Assembly: GCA_027886795.1 (NCBI GenBank)
Contig: JAPCJU010000095.1
Span: 1 to 5,611 of the forward strand
Direction of reading: 5' to 3'
Origin: Nitrososphaerota archaeon
Lineage (GTDB): Archaea; Thermoproteota; Nitrososphaeria; Nitrososphaerales; CADDZS01
DNA length: 5,611 nt
Positions 1-5,261 of this stretch are shown here, one piece after another. Numbering within the stretch: the stretch's first letter is position 1; each line of letters begins with the position of its first letter. The position numbers were made by a program, and so were the translations under genes. Under the pieces are notes generated by a model. It worked only from the letters and a program-made list of their open reading frames with translations. It did no database searches and was not told where the DNA came from.

Positions 1-232
1 CAGCAAGAACGGGAACTCGTTTCCGCACGTGAGTTACGACGGTCTCGATAATTTTCATGTGCTCCTCCCGCGTCAGGTACGCGAACTCTCCAGTGCTACC
101 ACCGACAAATATTCCGTCGATCTTGTTTTCAATAAAGTAGTCCACGATATTCTTCATCGAGTTAATGTTAACTTGATCGGAGTTGTCGAAGGGCGTCACA
201 TTTACAACGTAGGTGCCTTCTAATTTCGTCAA
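1..232 (-). CDS. Dihydrodipicolinate synthase / N-acetylneuraminate lyase family aldolase, N-terminal part (cut by window edge)
   Basis: Reading the minus strand from a TTG at 230-232 gives 77 codons that run off the left edge. The visible protein begins MTKLEGTYVVNVTPFDNSD and contains IDGIFVGGSTGEFAYLTREEH (residues about 38-58). The TPF motif after the first beta strand and the G-S-T-G-E loop are hallmarks of the class I, Schiff-base-forming DapA/NanA TIM-barrel aldolases. The catalytic Lys and Tyr lie in the missing part. VGGSTGE is closer to the N-acetylneuraminate lyase form than to the GTTGE of typical DapA, so the substrate (pyruvate plus an aldehyde or sugar acid) is open. An in-frame TGA at 236-238 rules out a longer start, and TTG is the only sensible start ahead of the conserved first strand. 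A weak GAGGT lies 13 bases upstream. The gene follows the LLM oxidoreductase on the same strand, but the 123-bp gap suggests its own promoter. The family is fairly certain; the exact enzyme is not. Confidence 0.85.
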   Translation of the reverse strand, partial: MTKLEGTYVVNVTPFDNSDQVNINSMKNIVDYFIENKIDGIFVGGSTGEFAYLTREEHMKIIETVVTHVRKRVPVLA

Positions 233-245
233 ATCTCAATTCTCT

Positions 246-250
246 ACCTC
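246..250 (-). promoter_or_regulatory. Possible ribosome binding site for the aldolase gene
   Basis: GAGGT on the minus strand matches part of the archaeal anti-SD complement. It sits 13 bases before the TTG at 230-232, longer than usual, so support is weak. It matters because the gene has a TTG start and no room for a longer reading frame. Confidence 0.25.
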
Positions 251-282
251 TGTTTTACTTTCGAACTGATCTCCAAGCGCAG

Positions 283-289
283 AATATTA
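283..289 (-). promoter_or_regulatory. Possible TATA box for the aldolase gene
   Basis: TAATATT on the minus strand lies about 54 bases before the TTG start. With the usual archaeal TATA-to-TSS distance of about 25 bases, transcription would begin near 260 and leave a leader of roughly 28 bases that includes the GAGGT. No clear BRE is seen. The call rests on AT content and spacing only. Confidence 0.25.
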
Positions 290-305
290 CGAATCAGGTG
301 TTACC

Positions 306-314
306 AAAGAAAAA
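306..314 (-). terminator. Possible U-rich terminator after the LLM oxidoreductase
   Basis: The minus strand reads TTTTTCTTT about 42 bases past the LLM stop codon, in a spacer that is otherwise mixed in composition. Archaeal termination commonly uses such T-tracts without a hairpin, and no strong stem-loop precedes it. It would separate the LLM transcript from the aldolase gene. Confidence 0.3.
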
Positions 315-355
315 CGGCTATCGCAAACTAATTTGTTTCCGAGAAATCCTGAAAC

Positions 356-1366
356 TTAGCTTGTAAGCGCCGGGAGAATTTCTTTCTTGTATAGCTGCAT
401 GAATTTTTCCTGGCTGGGGCTTGAGCTCGTGATGTGGATGCCTGTGAATCCGAGTTTCGCGTATCTCTCGATGCTCTTTATTATCGGCTCGCTCGACGTG
501 GCGATGACCCAGATCTTCGCAAGATTTTCGTCACCGACGAATTGCCCGTGTTCTTCAACTACGCGTGGATCGTAAACGCCTAAATTGAAGAAGATCGGCA
601 TGACATTTCCCGCCCAGGGTCGCACGGACTGGACAGCTTTCTTGTAATCTTCGTCGAACGATACTTGGAGCTCTACGTTCTTTTCAAATGTACTTTCTTT
701 GTCTCTTACTGAAGATTTCAGTCCGCGCTCGACGGCGGGAAAGATGAGGTCTTTGAAATAACCATCGTCCGGATTCGTGATTGTGAGCAACCCGTCGCCC
801 ACTCGTCCTGCAAGTTCAGCGGCTTTAGGACCCGAAGCAGCGACAAAGATCGGGATTTTTGTTCTAGGCGGTGTGTAAAGTTTAGCCTTTCTGAGTTTGT
901 AGTAATTTCCCTTGAACGAAATCAGGTCGCCGGTCCATAATTTGCGTATGACTAGGATCGCCTCCTCGAGTCTTCGGAGCCTTTCACTGTGCGGCGGCCA
1001 ATCGTAACCAAGCGGCATCTCGTTGAGAGCCTCGCCCGTACCAAGAGAGAGGAAAATCCTTCCCGGGAACATGTAATCCAGGGTAGCGAAAGCTTGCGCA
1101 ACCAGTCCAGGATTATACCGGAGTATGGGGGCCGTTAGACCCGTACCGAATTTGATTTTCTTCGTCGCCTGCGCGGCGGCTCCCAGCCAGCTCCAAGCAA
1201 AGGCCGAAGTCGCATTTGTGTGATACCACGGCATGAAATGATCGCTCGCCCATATCGACTCGAATCCATACTGCTCTGCGAGGACGGCGTGATTTAGAGC
1301 AACATCAGGCTGGAACTGTTCCAGCGACATCTGGTAACCCATTTCCAAATCTTTAGTTTGCGTCAT
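356..1366 (-). CDS. F420-dependent LLM-class oxidoreductase, glucose-6-phosphate dehydrogenase (Fgd)-like family
   Basis: This complete 336-residue TIM-barrel flavin/F420 enzyme is the same length as mycobacterial Fgd1. Visible family motifs are LGYQ-like GYQMSLEQF (10-18), SDHFMPW (41-47), the bulge region GTGLTAPILRYNP (74-86), VAQAFATL (89-96), GTGEALNE (109-116), RLRRLEEAILVIRKLWTG (129-146) and AASGPKAAELAGRVGDG (176-192). D42, H43, W47 and E112 match the F420-binding and catalytic residues of Fgd1 (Asp39, His40, Trp44, Glu109), so hydride transfer to or from F420 is well supported. The residues that bind the sugar phosphate in Fgd1 (Thr195, Lys198, Lys259, Arg283) appear as I196, P199, N261 and I285, so glucose 6-phosphate is an unlikely substrate; a neutral or hydrophobic alcohol/ketone or aldehyde is an alternative. 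The protein is probably cytosolic. The ATG at 1364-1366 places the conserved GYQ strand at residue 10, as expected. The alignment to Fgd1 was made from memory. Confidence 0.92.
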   Translation of the reverse strand: MTQTKDLEMGYQMSLEQFQPDVALNHAVLAEQYGFESIWASDHFMPWYHTNATSAFAWSWLGAAAQATKKIKFGTGLTAPILRYNPGLVAQAFATLDYMFPGRIFLSLGTGEALNEMPLGYDWPPHSERLRRLEEAILVIRKLWTGDLISFKGNYYKLRKAKLYTPPRTKIPIFVAASGPKAAELAGRVGDGLLTITNPDDGYFKDLIFPAVERGLKSSVRDKESTFEKNVELQVSFDEDYKKAVQSVRPWAGNVMPIFFNLGVYDPRVVEEHGQFVGDENLAKIWVIATSSEPIIKSIERYAKLGFTGIHITSSSPSQEKFMQLYKKEILPALTS

Positions 1367-1377
1367 GAGATGAAATT

Positions 1378-1383
1378 CTCACC
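1378..1383 (-). promoter_or_regulatory. Possible ribosome binding site for the LLM gene
   Basis: GGTGAG on the minus strand, 11 bases before the ATG, matches GGTGA of the archaeal SD consensus. Spacing is slightly long. If the TATA-like box at 1395-1404 is used, this site would fall upstream of the transcript start, so the two signals compete as explanations. Confidence 0.3.
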
Positions 1384-1394
1384 ATTGGGCCGTG

Positions 1395-1404
1395 CTAATA
1401 TTTG
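1395..1404 (-). promoter_or_regulatory. Possible TATA box for the LLM gene
   Basis: CAAATATTAG on the minus strand is centred about 34 bases before the LLM ATG. This spacing fits a very short leader or nearly leaderless transcript, common in archaea. There is no clear BRE. A second AT-rich block at 1469-1479 is an alternative with a longer leader. Confidence 0.3.
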
Positions 1405-1410
1405 TTTGGA

Positions 1411-1539
1411 ATGGATTCCGTGTTGCCAAGATCTGATAACACGAGGAAGATCAGGTCCTTGACAGCGGATAATATTATAGTGGGACTTACGATTTTGATT
1501 ACATTGATCCTCCCATTCTCTTTTAGAAGATTGCTGTAA
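1411..1539 (+). CDS. Possible small single-span membrane protein, 42 residues, ahead of the ABC exporter
   Basis: An ATG at 1411 opens a short frame ending in TAA at 1537-1539, 18 bases before the TTG start of the ABC ATPase and in the same frame. The product is a basic, polar N-terminus (MDSVLPRSDNTRKIRSLTAD) followed by one hydrophobic stretch at about residues 22-38 (IIVGLTILITLILPFSF) and a short RRLL tail, as expected for a tiny membrane protein. Third-position GC is about 52%, not unlike real genes here. The N-terminal SLTAD resembles TLTAD near the start of the downstream permease, which may be chance. There is no SD sequence, and a TATA-like block at 1469-1479 lies inside the frame, so the region could simply be the exporter promoter. 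I do not recognise the protein. It could be an accessory subunit of the exporter or a chance frame. Confidence 0.35.
   Translation: MDSVLPRSDNTRKIRSLTADNIIVGLTILITLILPFSFRRLL
1469..1479 (+). promoter_or_regulatory. AT-rich TATA-like block in the divergent spacer
   Basis: ATAATATTATA is the most AT-rich word in the spacer and contains the palindrome TAATATTA (1470-1477), so it could serve either strand. For the plus strand it would place a TSS near 1500 and a leader of about 58 bases before the ATPase TTG. For the minus strand it would give the LLM gene a leader of about 80 bases. It overlaps the possible 42-residue ORF. Confidence 0.3.
1521..1527 (+). promoter_or_regulatory. Alternative TATA-like box for a leaderless ABC ATPase mRNA
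   Basis: TTTTAGA lies 31-37 bases before the TTG at 1558, close to the spacing expected for a leaderless archaeal transcript. The match to a TATA consensus is modest. It is mentioned because no SD precedes the TTG. Confidence 0.2.
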
Positions 1540-1557
1540 GAGCTGAAAATAACTGAA

Positions 1558-2421
1558 TTGCACACCCTCGAACTCGTCAATGCAAGCTCTGGCTACAATG
1601 GGAAGCCGGTCCTCCACAACATAAGCTTCAAGGCTGAAGAGTCTGCCATCTACGTTGTTCTTGGGCCAAATGGAGCTGGCAAGACTACTCTATTCAGGAC
1701 AATCGCTGGAATTCTCGAGCCCTATTCGGGAGAGGTCTTGTTCGATGGAAAAAATATCACCAACACGAAAGAAGTAAGGAAGAGAATCAACTACCTGTCG
1801 CACTACAACGCGATACCCGAAGAAATGACTGTATACGGGTCGCTCAAATTCTATGCTGATATCGAGGGAGGGAACCAGGATGAAGTTCTGGCTCTCTTGA
1901 ATCTCGAGGAATTACGAGACAAGAAAGTGTCCGATCTTTCGCAGGGGCAAAAGAAACGGGTATCAATAGCGAAGGTATTTTTGAGGGAACGCGATCTCTA
2001 TCTCCTCGATGAACCCACCTCGAATTTGGATCCAGGTGTCTCGAAGGAAATCAGGGATATTCTTCTTCGCCTTGCAAAAGACAAGATCGTGCTTTACTCC
2101 TCACACAACCTCTACGAAGCCAGAGATGTCGGGACTAACCTCATCCTCGTTAGAGACGGAACTATAGCTTACTACGGCAGGATTTCAAACATAAAGTCGA
2201 AAGAGTACAGGGTAGGTTTTAGGGCCTCTCAGGATGTCTCCAAGATCATTCCAACGGCGAAGCTCGGCGAGGGAGGGTACTACGTGTTGAGCGTGTCGAC
2301 GCCGGAAGAGGCAGGTCTTGCTCTCAAGAAATTGGTAGAAGGCGGCGTTCTCGTAACGGAAATGCGCCAGCTCGATAATCCGCTGCAGGATCTTTTTGAA
2401 AATCGTTCCACGCAAAAATGA
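1558..2421 (+). CDS. ABC-2 type transporter, ATP-binding protein
   Basis: This 287-residue nucleotide-binding subunit powers export with the permease that overlaps its end. Visible motifs are Walker A GPNGAGKTT (36-44), signature LSQGQ (127-131, a variant of LSGGQ), Walker B LYLLDEP (147-153), D-loop SNLD (155-158) and H-switch H183 (SSHN). The Q-loop position reads LSHYNAIPEEMTV, with H82 where most relatives have Gln. The C-terminal 80 residues, ending NPLQDLFENR, resemble the small extra domain of the NatA/DrrA-like ATPases of ABC-2 exporters, whose tail usually reads LEDVFL. The start is TTG: an in-frame TAA at 1537-1539 limits extension, the only other near-start upstream is CTG at 1543, and TTG places the first beta strand (LELVNASSGY) correctly. 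No SD is visible. The stop overlaps the permease start (ATGA), indicating translational coupling. The cargo cannot be told from sequence. Confidence 0.93.
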   Translation: MHTLELVNASSGYNGKPVLHNISFKAEESAIYVVLGPNGAGKTTLFRTIAGILEPYSGEVLFDGKNITNTKEVRKRINYLSHYNAIPEEMTVYGSLKFYADIEGGNQDEVLALLNLEELRDKKVSDLSQGQKKRVSIAKVFLRERDLYLLDEPTSNLDPGVSKEIRDILLRLAKDKIVLYSSHNLYEARDVGTNLILVRDGTIAYYGRISNIKSKEYRVGFRASQDVSKIIPTAKLGEGGYYVLSVSTPEEAGLALKKLVEGGVLVTEMRQLDNPLQDLFENRSTQK

Positions 2422-3167
2422 GTTGTTCGACCTTGACCGCAGATCCTGGAATAATCATAGCAAAGAGGAGTTTGTCCCTCAGCAAGACCTACGTCGTCGT
2501 CGGAGCCTTCCTCGGTCTCGTCAGCGTATTAATCTCCAGCGTTCCCAGTTTGCTCAGCGCGTTCCCCTCAACGAGTGGGATACCGATAACCAGCGGAAAC
2601 TTTACTGCCGGGTTCACCTTCCAAGAATATTTCCGGCTCATCTCGGTTCCGTTGCAGGTGTTTGCCACGCTCGCATTCACGACGCCGGTCCTGCTGCTTT
2701 TCGTTTACGACAAAAATAATGGAGTCCTCGAATATTTTCTGTCGCTCGGAATGAATCAGGGAGACATCTATATTCGCTATCTAAAGGCGGCACTGCTCTT
2801 GACTTCACTTCTGCTGGGCTTTGAGATCATTTCAAACACCGTAGTAGGACTGGTCGAGGGTGCAAACCTTGCGCTGCTGCTCGAGCTTTCGGGCCTGGTA
2901 GTCCTGATCGCCTTGCCGGTGGTGGCTTTTGTCACGACGATAATGGTCGCGTTCAGCTCCCTCCAAAAACAGAGGATTGGGTCAAATCAACCCTTGGGCA
3001 TAGCAACGGGAGTTTTCATGGTTTTTCCAGCTTACATAGGACCACTCGCGATACCGTCGCTCGCGATCCCGATAGATCTTGCGCTTTCACTAACTGCTAT
3101 CGTCCTAACTGTTGTGATGTTTTTCCTTTCGAGCAAGCTGATCAGCAGGGAGAAACTCCTCCCGTGA
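2418..3167 (+). CDS. ABC-2 type transporter, permease protein
   Basis: This 249-residue integral membrane protein has about six hydrophobic spans, near residues 24-47, 76-97, 122-145, 150-179, 193-214 and 217-238. Between spans 2 and 3 lies YDKNNGVLEYFLSLGM (97-112), matching the R-x-x-G-T-L-E-like coupling segment of ABC-2 and CcmB-type permeases that contacts the ATPase. The loop between spans 1 and 2 is long, Ser/Thr-rich and probably external, and carries one N-glycosylation sequon at N61 (NFT). The N-terminus (through about residue 23) and the short basic tail (SREKLLP) should be cytoplasmic. The ATG overlaps the ATPase stop by four bases, so the two proteins are made together; one permease and one ATPase would assemble as a homodimeric exporter. 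It is weakly like other families in sequence, so cargo (drug, lipid, ion-linked or heme-like compound) is unknown. Confidence 0.88.
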   Translation: MSCSTLTADPGIIIAKRSLSLSKTYVVVGAFLGLVSVLISSVPSLLSAFPSTSGIPITSGNFTAGFTFQEYFRLISVPLQVFATLAFTTPVLLLFVYDKNNGVLEYFLSLGMNQGDIYIRYLKAALLLTSLLLGFEIISNTVVGLVEGANLALLLELSGLVVLIALPVVAFVTTIMVAFSSLQKQRIGSNQPLGIATGVFMVFPAYIGPLAIPSLAIPIDLALSLTAIVLTVVMFFLSSKLISREKLLP

Positions 3168-3177
3168 TCAGAACGTG

Positions 3178-3183
3178 TTAAAC
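3178..3183 (+). promoter_or_regulatory. Possible TATA-like box for the kinase gene
   Basis: TTAAAC lies 28-33 bases before the kinase ATG, in the 43-bp gap after the permease, at the spacing expected for a leaderless transcript. No SD precedes the ATG. If used, the kinase could be transcribed on its own as well as by read-through from the exporter genes. The match is weak. Confidence 0.2.
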
Positions 3184-3210
3184 TGCAAATTGACGGCAAA
3201 TAATTAGTAG

Positions 3211-5169
3211 ATGACCCAAAATGAATGCAAGTTTAACCGGTGGAACTGGTCGTCTTTGAAAATACCAATCGTATCATTTTCAAAGAGATCTTCATTCATC
3301 ATTCTTGGTATAATCGTCCTCGCGGGCGTTTTGTCAATAGCCTCCATTTTCTCTTACAGCTATACGGTCACGAACATTAGAAATTCAGCTATCGACGAGA
3401 TACATCTCAATGCTCAGGTCCAAGTGAGTGATATGAGTAACCTCATTACCTTGAAGCTTGAATCAGTTTCAAATAATCTGAAGGTTATTTCAGCCTCGGA
3501 AGCGGTCGCGACTCGGAATCTGACAGCCGCACAAGGTCTTCTTGATTCCGCGCAGAATTCCACCAGCGATTTCACTTTTTCCTACTCGTGGATCAACAGA
3601 ACTGGGATCGCAATCGCTAGCTCCAACCAGACCAACTTTCTCATCGCCACGAAGAATGGAGATCTAAATGCGAGCCAAAGGACTTTCTTCCTAGAAGCAA
3701 AGCAGACCGGCACTACTTTCTACAGTACTGCGACCGTGTCAGTTGTAAATGGAAGACAGTACATAGTTATATCACAACCGTTGTTCGCGACGAACGGGAC
3801 ACTGTCACAAAGGGTGTTTGCCGGGGTGTTGACATCTGCGATCAGTCTCATCTCCATCGGCAAGTATGTCGAAAGCGAGCTATCATCACATTTCCAAAGC
3901 ACAATCGGAGTTCTTGACCCGAGTGGAGTCATACTATACTCAGCAAACGAGTCACTGATAGGAGTCAATGTATTCGCAAACCAAATTCAGAATTCGCTGC
4001 CGTCTGCCCTAAAAGGGCCGTTTGATTCCATGCTCAATCAATCCCTTCGGGGAAACTCTGGCATTTCTGATTTCTCATACAATGGCTCCAGCGGGACCAT
4101 CGCTTACCAGCCAGTCTTTGTACCGGGTGGTTCCACCAGCACACCGCCCCGAGCATTTGGAATTCTTTACATTTCCACGCCAAACGTCCTGGCGACGACC
4201 CAAATCACCCAAATTACATTTCTTGGCGAAGTAGCCGGGATAACGATAGGGGGCATCGTGGCGGGGTCTCTAATCGCTTCGATCATAGTTTTGCGATGGA
4301 ACAAAAGGCTAGATGAACGGGTGAAGGAGAAAACGGCCGAGTTGATTTCGTCAAACGAGATGCTCGCTTTGGCAAACAACCAGCTCGAAGATCAGAACAG
4401 GACGCAGAAAGATCTTATCAACATAGCAGCTCACGAGCTTCGAACACCGACACAGAGCATCCTTGTAAGTACGGAATTGATGCAAGATTCTTTGCGCTCG
4501 ACGAAGAAAGCTTCGTCATCTGCCATTTCATCTTCGATGTCGCAGGGTGCAGTCAATCCGGCGCAGCCTACAAAGCTCCCTGATCCCGATCTGGTGGAAT
4601 TAGTTGAAACAACGAATAGGAACGCGAGAAGACTTTCGAAGCTTACTCAAAACATTCTGGAGGTCGCGAAGATAGATAACAACGCTCTAAAATTGGAGCC
4701 TGAGACCTTCGACCTTAACGAGACAATCAGGGAAGCGATAAAGGATTCTCGTACGTCAATTTCAAGCAACAATTCGGCGAATGACTCCGCTCGTTTGAAA
4801 ATTATTTTTGAACCCAGTTCTCCCAAGCTTACTATCGACGCCGACAAAACAAAGGTCTACGAGGTTGTTTCAAACCTGCTTAGGAATGCGATTGAAAATT
4901 CGCAAGGTAGCCGTGAACGGATAGTTATCTCTGCAGAAAAATCAAATGGTTTCGTTCTTGTAAGCATCAAAGACAGAGGAAGTGGCATTGATCCCGAAAT
5001 ACAACGGAGGCTCTTCAACAAGTTTGTTACCAAAAGAGGGACGGGCCTCGGTCTGTACATTTCTAAGGGATACATCGAGGCGCACGGAGGAAAAATCTGG
5101 GGCGAAAATAATTCCGATGGACCGGGTGCTACCTTCTACTTTTCTTTGCCGTTAGCAAGCAAAGATTGA
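3211..5169 (+). CDS. Membrane histidine kinase with extracytoplasmic double Cache sensor
   Basis: This 652-residue sensor kinase has a membrane span at about 28-50, an outer sensor domain at about 53-332 and a second span at about 337-360. A charged helical linker (about 362-400) then leads to a HisKA dimerization domain and a HATPase_c domain. The outer part has two Cache-like halves: one around SWINRTGIAIAS (126-137) to GVLTSAISLISI (205-216), and a membrane-proximal one starting TIGVLDPSGVILYS (231-244). The phosphoacceptor is H408 in NIAAHELRTP. The ATP-binding boxes are N (N555 and N559 in VVSNLLRNA), G1 (D588-R-G-S-G592), F (LFNKF, 601-605) and G2 (G610-TGLGL). All catalytic residues are present, so it should be active. 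Odd points are no recognisable HAMP domain after the second span, a Ser/Pro-rich insertion at about 430-460 in the HisKA hairpin, and nine N-X-S/T sequons in the outer domain. No response regulator is in the window. The 43-bp gap to the exporter permits co-transcription. Confidence 0.93.
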   Translation: MTQNECKFNRWNWSSLKIPIVSFSKRSSFIILGIIVLAGVLSIASIFSYSYTVTNIRNSAIDEIHLNAQVQVSDMSNLITLKLESVSNNLKVISASEAVATRNLTAAQGLLDSAQNSTSDFTFSYSWINRTGIAIASSNQTNFLIATKNGDLNASQRTFFLEAKQTGTTFYSTATVSVVNGRQYIVISQPLFATNGTLSQRVFAGVLTSAISLISIGKYVESELSSHFQSTIGVLDPSGVILYSANESLIGVNVFANQIQNSLPSALKGPFDSMLNQSLRGNSGISDFSYNGSSGTIAYQPVFVPGGSTSTPPRAFGILYISTPNVLATTQITQITFLGEVAGITIGGIVAGSLIASIIVLRWNKRLDERVKEKTAELISSNEMLALANNQLEDQNRTQKDLINIAAHELRTPTQSILVSTELMQDSLRSTKKASSSAISSSMSQGAVNPAQPTKLPDPDLVELVETTNRNARRLSKLTQNILEVAKIDNNALKLEPETFDLNETIREAIKDSRTSISSNNSANDSARLKIIFEPSSPKLTIDADKTKVYEVVSNLLRNAIENSQGSRERIVISAEKSNGFVLVSIKDRGSGIDPEIQRRLFNKFVTKRGTGLGLYISKGYIEAHGGKIWGENNSDGPGATFYFSLPLASKD

Positions 5170-5261
5170 TTTCTCTAAGTAGTTTGCAATCAGAATTTCG
5201 GGAATCGCCATCCGAGTATTTCAAATGTTCCAGGACGAAAGCCGGCATGCCGAGGTACGTA
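5170..5261. other. Convergent intergenic spacer with two short palindromes
   Basis: The 92 bases between the converging kinase and SnoaL-like genes hold two perfect palindromes close together: CGGCATGCCG (5243-5252) and GTACGTAC (5255-5262, which reaches the first base of the stop codon on the minus strand). No strong T-tract follows the kinase stop; the best is TTTCTC just after it. No small gene is seen here. The palindromes could help stop transcription from either side or bind a protein; neither is shown by the sequence. Confidence 0.4.

Noticed and set aside
29..223. Plus-strand open frame of 64 codons at the left edge
   Set aside because: It is antisense to the aldolase, whose minus-strand translation has clear family motifs; the plus-strand product has none.
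1363..1617. Minus-strand open frames running through the divergent spacer into the ATPase (also 1395-1580)
   Set aside because: They overlap the well-supported N-terminus of the ABC ATPase and have no recognisable domain. The spacer's hydrophobic character is better explained by the plus-strand 42-codon frame or by promoter DNA.
1411..2421. Reading the 42-codon frame and the ATPase as one gene broken by a stop
   Set aside because: They are in the same frame, but the ATPase is full length without the extra part, and ABC-2 ATPases do not normally carry an N-terminal membrane span.
2396..2719. Plus-strand open frame of 107 codons across the ATPase/permease junction
   Set aside because: The product is Arg- and Gln-rich with no domain and lies over two real genes in another frame; it is a shadow.
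3720..3968. Antisense frames under the kinase gene (also at 4167-4379, 4647-4847 and 4857-5075)
   Set aside because: All are antisense to conserved kinase regions and carry no motifs.
5170..5261. A response regulator or other gene between the kinase and the SnoaL-like gene
   Set aside because: The space is only 92 bases, with no meaningful open frame.
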